A DNA stretch of 64,000 bases from Anadara kagoshimensis (Eukaryota > Mollusca > Bivalvia > Arcoida > Arcidae), in the NCBI GenBank assembly GCA_021292105.1, contig CM037870.1, forward strand, positions 50,842,747 to 50,906,746. The letters run 5' to 3'. The translations under genes and the position numbers were made by a program. The notes below the pieces were generated by a model. It saw only the letters and a program-made list of their open reading frames with translations. It was not told the origin of the DNA and searched no databases. How positions within the stretch are numbered: the stretch's first letter is position 1; each line of letters opens with the position of its first letter. Positions 1 to 11,310 of the stretch are shown here, piece after piece.

Positions 1-2323
1 AAAAATTTGTCAAAGCGCAATACAAAATATACTGACCTAATAGGAAAAAAAAGTTTTCATTCATACAAAAGTGAATTCAATTCTGTACATAGAACAATTT
101 TTTAACTTTAAAACAAAACAACAAATGTAACTTGTCAAAATTATCCCTTCTGTACCTTCTTACTCTGAACAACTATAAATGTTATGTCATAATTGGAATA
201 TTCATGATGATAACACCTGGAAAAACTGAACAACAATGACCTATCTGACCCTAAATGCCCTGATGTAACTTTGAATAAGGCCCAATTGGTGTATAAACTT
301 GATCAGATTTCTAAAATTTGTGCCAAATTTCTTTATGTACAGAAGAACTGAACAATGATGTTTTTAATTAAAAATATAATTTGGTAAGGTCAGTGCATTT
401 TAAATGCATTTTATTGGTAGTTTAATGGAAACATTTTCATTTAAATGAAATAAATAATAAAAACCATGTGCACTCAATTTATGGAAATAGAGTAGACATA
501 AATCACAACCAAATCATATCACGAGGATAGATGTTAACCTGAAGATATGTGTTTGGTAAATACACATACAGTCTAAACTGTCTTTTAAGGCCACCCAAGT
601 CATCTTTATGGGCAGGTTGTCCTTATATACAGGTTCAAGTAACATGAATAAAGAGTAATTGAGTTGGATGTTAACTTGAAGATATGTGTACAGTTTAATC
701 TAAACTGTCTATTAAAGCCACCCAAGGTAATCAGTAAAAATGGCTTTTATGGACAGGTGGTCCTTATATACAGGTTTAAATAACATGAATAAAAAGTAAT
801 TGAGTTGGATGGTTACCTGAAGATATTTGTTTGGTAAATACACATACTGTCTAACCTGTCTATTAAGGCCACCCAAGGGAACCTGTAAAAGTAGCCTTGA
901 AAGACCAGTAGAATTAAAAATAGCATGTATCTCGTCAGAAATGCTTTAAAATTGCTAATGTGATCATGGTGATCATTTCAACCATTTTACATATGCCAGC
1001 AGTATGTCACCATTTATGTATATTGTAAATAGTGTGCTTTTTATTTATTTATTTTGTTCATGCGGTAGTCAAGATAAATCATTGTGATAAGTTAGATTTT
1101 CTTTTTTTTAAAAATCTGATATACCGGTAATTATTGTTTTAAATGTAGCCATGAGATTTTGTTTTACCGGTACTTAGGTCATTCATAATCTGATGGCATT
1201 GTATAGGCAAACAACTTTGACCTGTCTGCTTGACCTTCCATCAGGATATTCATATAGACCTGGATTCACTAATATATGTGTAGTGTTAGGATTTGCATTT
1301 AGTTATACTTGCAATATATACACAAGACATGACCTTTGAGGAAACTGGAATGTCCAAAAGTAATAAAATTAAGTGAAATTGTGAACAGACTATAGGTCTT
1401 CTTAAATGTTATAATATCAGTTGACAAAATTTATAGGCAAACGACATTGACCCATCTGCTTGACTTTTTAATTTAGATATTTATTATAGACTTGTACGTT
1501 TATGTATAGGGAACACAGGTTTATATTCTGTGTACATCATGGGAACATATTACATTGTTAATGTATTATGAGTCCTAACACCTGTTGTCTATTGGATGGA
1601 TCATTGTACGATGTATAGGAATATTCAAAATAAAAGGTCATGCAGACATGTCAGTATTGTTAGCCTAAATCTTTCTGTTGTCCATTTATTGACTTGCATG
1701 TTTATATTAGTACTTTACCATCAGATCATAAATGGCCTATAAATAATGCAATATTTTGTTTGTGGAAATATTAATTTTGGAGATACTCTTGCAAAAACCA
1801 ATTCCTGACCACTAACTTTCGCAAAATGGATTATAGCCGAATATTTGGTATAAATAAAACCACTTTTAGAAACAAGTTAAACAGAAGGTTAAACTTTCAC
1901 AATTATTTTCAATTGCAGTATATTTATTTGCAAAACAGGCTATGTTTATCACACGTGAATACAAGTTGGTAATTTACAGTAGATTATGTTTAAGTATTGG
2001 TATTATAATTGGTTTGTATTACTTGGGCACAGTTGTTCAAATCTCTGTTAGCTTAACCACTTGGTTAGTGAAATTTTGTATCTTGTGTTAAAAGAGTAAT
2101 ATTTACATTAATGGTGTTTGATTGTATTAAACTCTGTTTTAGACCAAATGAAGTTATAGGACTATAATTACATTTGCTAATGTGACGTCACTCATTTCTT
2201 GCTGACACCTATGCCCATGACGTCATTGATAGGCTGTTCCAGGAATTGAAATTGCATGTCATACACGACAATGTTTTAAATTTATTTCAGGATTCAAAAA
2301 CAAAAATAAGATTTTCAAAAAAT
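1..2323. other. Gene-free stretch with degraded dispersed repeats
   Basis: No exon with recognisable protein similarity is seen on either strand. The stretch is AT-rich. About 555-905 holds two and a half diverged tandem copies of a unit that includes 'taaggccacccaag' and 'ggtccttatatacaggtt'. The same family appears as complete inverted-repeat elements near 3187 and 20512. The rest shows nothing I can support. Confidence 0.6.
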
Positions 2324-2938
2324 CCTACCTACCTAGTCCTTGTTATGCCCAGAGGCACATTAGGGCAAGGACTAGGGATCTCCACTCGTCTCTGTTCTGT
2401 GCCTTCTTTTTTAACTCTCTCCAGGTGGTACCCATCTGCTTGATTTTGGCTTCTATGGTACGCCTCCAAGTTGTCTTTGGTCTTCCCTGCTTTCTCTTCC
2501 CTTCTGGAGTCCATCTTAAAGCAGTCTTTGCTAGGTCATCAGATGGTCGTCTTATGATGTGCCCAATCCATCTCCATCTTTTCTTCTTTAATATGGTTGC
2601 CATGTCTTCAGAGCCAGTTGTTTCATGTAGCATTTTGTTGGTTATTTTGCTGGGCCAAAATATTTTTTAGAATCTTTCTTAAGCAACCATTATGGAAGCT
2701 GGATAATTTATTAACGTCCTTTTCGGTGATTCTCCAACATTCCGCTCCGTATAGAAGTACAGTTAGGACACAGCTGTTGTATAGTCTCATCTTTGTTCTC
2801 TTACTTATATTAGCTGATTTCCAGATCTTTCCCAGCTTGATAAATGCATTTCTTGCTTTACCTATTCTTGATTTTATGTCTTGGTCTGCACCACCGTCAG
2901 AAGTTACAATGCTACCCAAGTATGTAGTTTTCACATAC
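2324..2938 (-). mobile_element. 5'-truncated non-LTR retrotransposon (LINE) tail with target-site duplication
   Basis: Read on the minus strand, this encodes the last ~195 residues of a non-LTR reverse transcriptase. It has the YLGSIVTSDGG stretch, ALYGAECW-like VLLYGAECWR, RWRWIGHIIRR, and the terminal GRPKTTWRRTIE...GTTWRELKKKAQNRDEWR block typical of RTE/CR1-like C-termini. The frame breaks near 2660-2670, so it is dead. It ends on the minus strand in a short TAGG simple repeat. A perfect 12-bp direct repeat TTTTCAAAAAAT lies at 2312-2323 and 2939-2950, which marks a target-site duplication and gives the exact insertion limits. 5' truncation is normal for LINE insertions. Confidence 0.88.
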
Positions 2939-3186
2939 TTTTCAAAAAATGCGAAATGTAAATATAACCATTGAACTGTCTAGAAATGAGGTTTATAGTG
3001 CTATAACTTCCATTGCCGTGCAAAGCAAACGAATAACGCGCACTAGTTATGACTAGCATTATTGAAATTACCACAGCAAATTTGTTACCTGCTAATGATT
3101 CGAAGAAAAATTCTAAACTGGCAAAATTGTATAATTTGATTATGACGTCACCTTATTTAGGGTGTAAAAAAACTAACAAGCTATGT

Positions 3187-3376
3187 AGTCAAACCTGTCT
3201 ATATAGGCCACTCAATTGAACCAGTAAAAGTGGTCTTTATGGCATGGGCAGGTGACCCTTATGTAGAGGTTCAAATAACATAAATTATAAAAGAGCAATA
3301 ATGATAAAATTTTATTGGCCTTTAAAATCAGGTGGTCCTTACATATAGAAGTGGTCTTTAAGGCAGGTTTGACTGT
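3187..3376. mobile_element. Short palindromic inverted-repeat element (CAAACCTG family)
   Basis: The left end AGTCAAACCTGTCTATA is mirrored by the right end AGGCAGGTTTGACT. The interior also pairs partly ('ggcc..act' against 'agtggtctttaaggc'). A second complete copy lies at 20512-20692, and partial copies lie at 555-905. There is no coding capacity, so it is a MITE-like non-autonomous element. The superfamily is not clear. Confidence 0.65.
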
Positions 3377-3883
3377 ATATAAATATTTATGGTTATTTTA
3401 ACCATATTATGTAATGCAGTGCTGTGGAATCAATAATTTGATTAATGTGGGGTTTAAATTCATGCTTATTTAATTTAAGAAAATATTTGTTGGGAAAAAA
3501 AATTTTGGTATTGTATTTTGTGAAAATTAGTTCTGTTTGGGACCTAATAAAGGAAAAAGAGTTGACAATTAATTCTGTGGTTCTTAATAACCCACTCAAA
3601 TAGCATATTTTAACCCCCATGAATATTTGTGATTTCACAGTACCAGGTACTTTTGAAATCAGTCAATTATTTCAGTGCTAGACACAAATCGTCTGATTAA
3701 TTGTATTCAGCCTTAATTAGACCTTAACATTTAATTGTCATAAAGGTCTTAAATACAAATTACAAAGACCAGTTTCAAAGACCTTTATTTGTATTTGCAT
3801 TGGGTGTTTACTTGTAATTGAAATTGGGCCTAAACTGGTCCTTGCATTGTGCTTTAATTGGCCACTGCATGGGACATAAACAG

Positions 3884-4145
3884 GTTTTAGTGTCACAATA
3901 ATTCCCTAACAAAGATTGCCTAACTTAAACATGGTAAATTTTGACAATATTCTATAGTGCTACAAATGAAATGGTTATTTTTTTAAAAATTAGAAAAGAA
4001 ATGTAATAAGTGAGTGATCTTTTAAATGACACCTTAAAGTCAAGAATATCTTGAAAACTAACCGATTTATTAAGGCTTCTAATTTGCCAGATTAAAGTTA
4101 TGGAAAATCTTACTCAAGAAATGATTTTCAAACTGGAACTATTAC
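3884..4145. mobile_element. Diverged MITE copy (GGCCCCGGTTTCACAAT family)
   Basis: This is similar along its length to the elements at 6149-6410 and 10465-10715. It has 'gtgtcacaataattccctaac' on the left, a middle 'gacaccttaaagtcaagaatatcttgaaaac', and an inverted end 'atcttactcaagaaatgatttt..aaactgg' on the right. It is the most decayed of the three copies. Confidence 0.55.
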
Positions 4146-4628
4146 CTTGTATTGTATCTACACTGGTAATTGCATTTAGTATAAATCAGTTTTGCATTGG
4201 GCCTTTATTGGTCTTTGCATTAGGCTGTAATTGGTCCTTGCATTAGGCCTTAAATGGCTGGCTTTGCATAAGTGTGATGTTAAGCCTATGAGCAAGGTGT
4301 TTGCATTGTTAAAATAGGACATTGTAGGCTAGTGTGCTAGAACTCAAAATTGTCATCAAAGGGGCTCTAGTGCAAATGTAGATCACAAAATGATGTGTCA
4401 TATGAATACCAAACACAAGTCTTGGTTAAACACACATGTAAGGTAATTGCCCCCTTGTTGACAAATATGTTCACTCAGATTAACTTGATCATTTATTAAG
4501 CATATTGTAAATCGGGAATGTTTGTGTCAATACACTTTCAAAGTAATTAACATATTCACATTAATCCTATCAGATAATTGTCAGTACAAATGCTAATGAA
4601 TTATATCAAAATGATATATTCATCAAAT

Positions 4629-4652
4629 AATTAATTAATTAATTAATTGTGA
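4629..4652. repeat. AATT/TTAA microsatellite
   Basis: Perfect short run of 'aatt' units (about five) inside AT-rich DNA. No other structure is seen nearby. Confidence 0.8.
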
Positions 4653-5804
4653 TTAATGCAGAAATAAAATGCACAAGAAAATTTTACGATTTACAGAACA
4701 CATATTGATGTGACATGCACATAGGCAACAAATAACCATTGCCCCAAAACATTTAATGTTAATCTTACTAAATCACAACCTTTAGTAACCTTTCAAGTAG
4801 AAGACAAATTCCTAAAGTATGCAGCAAGTATAGAGTTATATGTATTACAAAACATATTCAGAAAATATAAAGTGGAAGTAGGCGACAAACCTTATCAAAA
4901 TCTATGGAAGAGATGATATTTGTTGCCTTGTTGGTTGTATTGAAACCAGTGCTAAATACTGCTACCATACAAGCATTTCAATTAAGAAATGACATTTTTG
5001 CTCATAGTATTTCAAGGGGTAATGCAAGATAGTATGGCATGTACCAAATTCAAAATAAAGGGTTTTTTATATTTACAATTCTTTCTTTTAATAATATTTT
5101 GTACCCACATTTGTTTGAACCCCTGGGGCTATTTCTTCCATACCTGCTCCGTGAGATAGGGTTTTTAGTCATGCGAGATCAGCGTATCTCACATGACCAA
5201 GTGACCAACTGTGTGGAACATGACGTAATATTGCGGGAAAATCGACACGCATCAAGGGCCATGACCCCAATTGTCTTTCAATGGGAATTGCAATACAATT
5301 GCTTCTGCATGTTTCATCCAAGAGAGATGCAGTCATATTGTAAATAATAATCGTGACAGGAGCAAAATGTCAGCCTATAGATTTAGCAATATCATTGCTG
5401 TAAATGACCGCCTTTGAGTCATGTGTTGGCTGGGGCGTTAAACACAAATCAGAGGTGCTCATACTGTAAGCAGTATAAAGTAGTTGTACAATTCCAGATT
5501 CATGCATATCAATTTAAATTTTATATTACCATTTGTCATTAGATTTGTACAAGGAACAATTTCATACCATTTTTGTAATTACATCATTTTTACTTCATAG
5601 ATTAGTGCTTATTTTTTATTTTCAATGTGTGTTGTGTGAAATTATTTATATTATATGACAATAAAAGTTTGTCCCAAAAAAAATCCGATTTTGTTTGCTT
5701 ATTTTCAACTGTTCATATGAAATATGTAGAAAATATACACATGTTGTGGTATTACATGCGCATGTACATGTGTTAGTTAAACCATATGTTCAGTGTAACC
5801 TGTT

Positions 5805-6140
5805 TAAATTGAACCCTAAAAAAAATGAAAACCTGTCCAAACTGAACCCTGAGTAAACTGAATACCTCCAAACTGAACTTCAAATAAACTTAAATCCTAT
5901 CTAAACTGAATCCCGAGTAAACCAAATACCTGTCTTAAACTGAACATGCTGAACCCTGAGGAAACTTAAAACCTGTCCAAACGGACCCTTAAGTAAAACA
6001 GAAAATCTTTCCAATCTGAACTCCCAGTAATTTGCAAACTTGTCAAAAATGAACCCTTAGTAAACTGAAAACCTTTCCAAACTAAACCCTTGGTAAACCA
6101 AATACCCGTGTGATCTGAAACCTGCGTAAACTGAACTTAA
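5805..6140. repeat. Degenerate ~33-bp tandem repeat
   Basis: About nine to ten diverged copies of a unit resembling 'aacctgtccaaactgaaccctgagtaaact'. Phrases such as 'ctgaaccctgag', 'taaactgaa' and 'acctgtccaaac' recur about every 31-35 bp. Stops and indels in all frames rule out coding. The array runs directly into the inverted-repeat element at 6149. Confidence 0.75.
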
Positions 6141-6148
6141 AGTACCAG

Positions 6149-6410
6149 GCCCCAGTTTCACAATCATTCCTTAGCTAAGTTTTTCCTTAACTTAAATTTA
6201 GCAAATTTTTGTAATCTCTTTTGGAACTACTGGTAAATATTTTTGTCAAAACTAACTGCAGATGTTTTAATCTAGAAGTTATCTTAAAAGTGACACCATA
6301 TATTCCTCAATATCTTAAAAATTAACAAAATTATAAAGATTTGAAATTTTGCAAGATTTAAGTCAAGGAAAATCTTAGCTAAGGAATCATTGTGAAACCG
6401 GGGCCAGTAA
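6149..6410. mobile_element. MITE with ~30-bp terminal inverted repeats
   Basis: The left end GGCCCCAGTTTCACAATCAT is mirrored by the right end ATGATTCC-like 'aatcattgtgaaaccggggcc'. The pairing continues inward through 'ccttagctaag' / 'cttagctaagg'. The interior is non-coding. It is the best preserved of three family members here (also 3884 and 10465). Confidence 0.82.
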
Positions 6411-6699
6411 ATGGAAATCTGTCAGTAAATTGAACTATTTAATGATACATAAATAATATAGTTTGGTACATTTTCCTGTGTAAACAAAGTAAATCTCAAT
6501 CCAAACACGATCTCCAGTATGCAAGGCGTTCAGTTTATACAGGATTTACTGTATTCATTCTTTAAACAAATGAATTGTACGATATATATCCAGTTATTTA
6601 CATTGTGTAATGTATCAAATCCTTCTTTACCATAAAGAACTATGTTATTTCTCTTGAGTGAAATAATGGAGTTTTAAGTCAAGACTCTTCATTTACTTA

Positions 6700-6895
6700 T
6701 TTCAATGTGGACAGATATGCAATGGTGGAGGAAACTGGAGTGCCCAGAAAAAAAACCTGATCTGCTTCGACAAGTGAACTGAACAACTTTCTCACACTAG
6801 GATCTGTACCAAGCAGTATTTAAACTGAAGCAGTGAGAGGCACTGTGATCAATAAGCACAGGCTTTAGACTGCTCAGTTACTAAGGCTTCTATGC
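6700..6895 (-). mobile_element. tRNA-derived SINE, family A (minus)
   Basis: On the minus strand it reads from a head with 'ctgagcagtctaaagcctgtgc' through 'agtgtgagaaagttgttcagttcac' to 'ctccagtttcctccaccattg'. This matches the body of the SINE whose exact limits are set by the target-site duplication at 59092-59330. The tail is truncated. Confidence 0.7.
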
Positions 6896-6924
6896 CATTT
6901 GTAGTGTTCTATCACTTGATAGTG

Positions 6925-7245
6925 ATAAACATCTCTGCTTAGTTGGTAGAGTGCTTGCTCCATAAGTGGGAGGTTGTGGGTTCGAACCTCAACCGGGTCT
7001 GACCCAAGACTTAACAGTGGGTAGTGACTGTTCTTTAGTCAAGCACTCAGCATTGCGAAATGAAAGTCTCAGTTCTTTCTGATGGAAACTTAAGAGAAAC
7101 AAGGTTCTGTGTCACAATTAAGAACCCTGCTGTATAAAGACCTTAGTGCAACACACATGCAAAATTTCTGCACCTTTGCTTATAGCTAGCAACGTCTCAA
7201 TATAAGTGAAATATTCTCGACTTAAATGTTAAACAAGATTACTCA
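6925..7245 (+). mobile_element. tRNA-derived SINE, family B (plus)
   Basis: A tRNA-like head has A-box-like 'tagttggtagagtgc' (about 6940) and B-box 'gggttcgaacctc' (about 6978), the internal RNA polymerase III promoter. The body contains 'aagcactcagcatt..gaaatgaaagtc'. The tail is 'caatataagtgaaatattctcgacttaaatgttaaac'. Other copies lie at 8205, 25190, 30530, 32232, 40890 and 60563. It does not fold as an intact tRNA and the body follows the head, so it is a SINE rather than a tRNA gene. Confidence 0.8.
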
Positions 7246-8200
7246 ACTCTCACATCTCTACAGTCAAGTTGGAGACTTTGTAAAATGATATGGTTCTTCA
7301 AAATATCTATGGATCATTAAGTGCCAATATGTCAATTAATAAAAACTTTAACCAAAATTAAGAAACTTTAATGACGACACTGGCAAATGTATGTCTGCTT
7401 TGTCTCTGTATTTTTCAGATGAAACAAATAGCAGTAGTACTACTGTATTAATCCATCTTGTCATGACAGTTAATATTGCCTAATTTTCACAGAAAAGCAT
7501 TGAAGTATGAATAATTTCATGTAATGTCAACAAAATTGCTCCTAGTCATTCCGGGAAATCACAATAAATTTAACAGATTCAGCTCCATTATTTCACAGCA
7601 ACAGAAAATGTTCTCCCTACGGAGATTTGCAATGTTGTTTTCCTCAGCAATGATGGCAGATGACGGAAGATTCAACTGCTAACACATAGCATAATGTAGA
7701 CAACTACATAAAGAATTGTGAACTTTATAAAACGATCACAGTACAGTTGTTGCTGTTTCTATTGTTGTGGATAATTGGGTTGAATCTGTTTAATTCATTA
7801 ATATTCTGGAATGACTCGTCTTAAATGAGTTGCCATTTACACATAAAATTAATCACACTTTGAGGTTACAATGGAAACAAATGTGAGAATAAATACATTA
7901 AAATAAAAATAAAATATTTATTTGGAACACATGTATTACGAGTACATACACTACAATAAAAAGTCAGCTGTGTGTTACGTCCTTGCTGAGATCATGATTA
8001 TAAACACTTGTGTAAATATTTGTAAAAAACAACATTTAAACTTACATGAACAACATCTAACTACACACTTCAAATTTAAAGAAAATTAACCTTCTATGTA
8101 TTTTAATAACAAAAAAGTAATATTTTTCAAAACAAAATTTAATCAGATTCTATAAGATTTGCAAATAAATTCCAACATGTTTAATTGAATGTTGTTTTAC
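7246..8200. other. Gene-free AT-rich stretch
   Basis: I see no exon, RNA gene or clear repeat here beyond short A/T runs. Confidence 0.5.
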
Positions 8201-8204
8201 ATCT

Positions 8205-8450
8205 AAGTCAAGAATATTTCACATATATTGAGACATCACCAGCTATAGGTGAAGTGTCAGAAATTTTTATCTTTGCAGTATGCTAAGGGCAATGTGCAGG
8301 AAGGGTTTTTAATGGCTACATCTGCTGTGAAATGGGGCATCTACTTTTAAGGTCTCTTCCTAAAGACCCCATTACTTTCATTTCTAAATGCTGAGTGCTT
8401 GCAAATAGAACAGTCATGACCTATTTTCAAGTCCTGAGCTGCCATAGTGG
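8205..8450 (-). mobile_element. SINE family B, minus, 3' half
   Basis: The reverse complement gives 'ctatagctggtgatgtctcaatatatgtgaaatattcttgac', the family-B tail, preceded by the 'gcattt..gaaatgaaagtaatgggg' body. The tRNA-like head is weak or missing. Confidence 0.65.
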
Positions 8451-9319
8451 TCTAAATTTCAACATGATTTAAAGTTAACCATTTATGAATTTACCATGAG
8501 ATTTTATATTCAACTTTAAGTTATATGTTACTCTGGTAACAAAAAATTAATTATGGAGATTTATTACTTTAATTAACTTGCCAATACTATGAGAATACTT
8601 CTTAAACTAAGAATATGTTAAAAGTTTGCAGATTTAACTGAGAATTAAATTTAAGAGAAATACTTGCGGGATAACTAAGCTTATTAAGTACTAGTATTGC
8701 CTTTCATTTTTGCTCGGTCTATTGAGAAATAATTTGAATAAAGACTGCAATTATCATAAATCCTGTGTAATCGATAAAAACCATCTTTATCAAAAAGAAG
8801 CATTTTCTCTTTATATGAACATCTTCAGTAACATACTAATTAAGATTTTGTAATAGACATTTCTTTGATCAAACAAGTCCTGGTGATGTTAACAATGACC
8901 AGTTGTCCTGATGACAGAAAATGTTTCTTAATGACAGTGACAGTATAATTTTAACATGGACAATTTAAATACATATACTTGTAAATGCAATGATCTTAAT
9001 TATTAAATATGACATAATGCATTGATGATATTATGGAATATCTAAAACATGAAATATTACAAAACACACAATGAAAAAGTGAAAAAAGTAAAACAAAATG
9101 ATTTAAGTTGACTTACTAAAGTAAACACAGGAGACAATTATCTATTACAATAATTTTGTAATTGCTCAATAATAAAAGTTGGTTTATAGTAATTAAAATA
9201 TGATGTCAAATGAAAAAGATATTTACATGTAGTATATGTACATAATAATTATGATAAAGGACAGCTGAAACGGATTTGTAACAAGTTATTAAATAATGGA
9301 TTATAAGCATTTCTGCATA

Positions 9320-9570
9320 TATTTGACGTCCCATAGTTCAATGTTCCTTTCACACAATTTTGATTACACACGTAGCGGGTTTAGCTAGCTAAACATGAGG
9401 TGCTTACCCTTCCGGAGCACGTTTAGCTAGCTAAACATGAGGTGCTTACCCTTCCGGAGCACTCTGCCTCACTTCTCTGGTGGAAGTTCATGTGTCTAAC
9501 ATGACTTGTCAGTTCCAAAATTTTTACTTGGCTTCTGGATTGTGATTCGGACATGAAGTAGTATGTTAGT
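9320..9570 (+). repeat. Dispersed repeat with an exact 42-bp tandem duplication
   Basis: This segment is homologous to the inverted copy at about 27385-27600 and partly to 37990-38150. Shared phrases are 'cctttcacacaattttgattacacac', 'tgcttacccttccggagcac', 'tggaagttca' and 'tggattgtgattcggacat'. Within it, 9379-9420 and 9421-9462 are identical 42-mers containing the palindrome 'gtttagctagctaaac'. Nothing in it appears coding. Confidence 0.75.
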
Positions 9571-10464
9571 TTTTGATTGATTACTTGTAAATAACATGTT
9601 CAGTTAACCACATGGTAATATAAACAAAGAAGACAAGACACTAGTGACAATGTACAATTCTGCGTAGTTCATGTATAATGTATATAGTATTAGTCAAAAT
9701 TCTGGACTTAACATATAAGTACCCTTCTACATAACAAAATTTACAATACATATATCCTCTAAAGTAACAGCGTAAATAATTCATCTTAGCCTTATTATGC
9801 ATTCTTAGTATTTTCTTTTTAAAAAACGAAATACATACATACAATATGTGTCTGTGAAGTTAGTTGATAAACCTGATTTATATACTTATGTTGATGAAAG
9901 AAGACAAATTCATGTTATTCACATCTTTAAATGAACATTTCTAATAAATTTAAATTCAAAATTGACATTCCCAATATCAAAAATAACTGTCATATAAACA
10001 CAGGAATGTCTTTTTGCATGTACAGGAAGATTCCATTAAAAACAAACAACAATTGCAATTTTCTGTAAAAAATAATACATGTATATATGGCACTGCAATA
10101 AGCATAAAAAAGACAAGCACAGGCTTGTAATGATATAGCTAATAGGCTAAAATGTTTTAAAGGCATGGCACAATGGGGTTTGATAGAGTACCACATGACC
10201 AATAACCCTTTATGTTTGTGCAGAAAATTTCAAAAAATGTGTACATCACAAAAAGTGCCCTAAATTAAGTCATGTGGTGGTGAAATTCATGTGATATTTC
10301 GTGCAGAACTTTGTATCTGAGAAACAGCGTATAACATAATTTTTATAGGAAAACATTAACTGATGTGATTCCATATGCAAATGGAAACAATTGTTCTGCA
10401 CAAACATAGAAGGGTATCATGTATTACACTGGCAAACCTCCTTTGAACACTTTAACATAAAACC

Positions 10465-10715
10465 TGGCCCCGATTTTGACGATCATTCCTTAACTTAAAT
10501 CTGTCAAAATTTGACAATATTTTTGGTACTACAAATGAAAAGTTTTAACAAAATTTTGATGTAGATATAATAAGCTTAACAGGATCTTTAATATGGCTCC
10601 TTAAAATCGTGAATATCTTAAAAATTAACAAATTTATTCAAATATAAAATTTGCCAGGTTTAACTCAAGAAAAATCTTAGCCAAGAAATTATTGTGAAAC
10701 TGGTACTAGATTCTT
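10465..10715. mobile_element. MITE copy (GGCCCCGGTTTCACAAT family)
   Basis: The left end is 'ctggccccgattttgacgatcattcc', with an inverted right end 'aaatcttagccaagaaattattgtgaaactgg'. The interior is shared with 3884-4145 ('aaatttgacaatattttt.gtactacaaatgaaa'). No coding capacity. Confidence 0.7.
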
Positions 10716-11310
10716 AAAATGGCTATCAAAGAAGTTACAGATTTGTTTTGCCATAACTTTATCACTGGAGAAAAGCAATATCTGTCACTTGGTGTACAAA
10801 AACAATAAACAGTCTACCTACTATTAAAAACAACCCCAGTGTTAATGACCACAATTTAATAGACCCATAACAATTTATTATTTTAGAGAAGGTGAACACT
10901 ATGTCTTATGTGACCTTTCTGTGCTGGTCTCCTGGAAAGTATATACTAACGATTTCACTGCAGTGTACATTATATGTGGGGTTCCATAAGCCAAAAGGGC
11001 CCTTAACACAATAAAATCTTAATGCAGATTGCAATAAATATAATTTGTTATGTTATGAAAACATGGCTTTTTCAGAAGAGTGATTTTATTTTTATTACTA
11101 CATTCATTTTCGTATAACCCAACGTTGGTGCTTCCAAAAATATTATAAAAAGTGAATACCGGTACCTTGTTTTTTACCTAAGGACCCTTTTTGCATGGGG
11201 ATGGTCATTTAACAGTAAACAACCTTAAATTCATTTAACAATTACTCCCTCAGAAGTGTCAAGGCACATATTGGTCGTTGTCTGTCATTGTTCTATTTTC
11301 ACCAAATTGT

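Noticed and set aside
2343-2934. Functional reverse transcriptase gene
   Set aside because: Only the C-terminal part is present, with a frameshift near 2665 and target duplications marking a truncated dead insertion.
5039-5347. 102-codon plus-strand frame
   Set aside because: No similarity to any known family, no splice context and AT-rich composition; a chance frame.
6935-7005. tRNA gene
   Set aside because: A- and B-box-like motifs are present, but no full cloverleaf; the sequence continues into a SINE body repeated elsewhere in the window.
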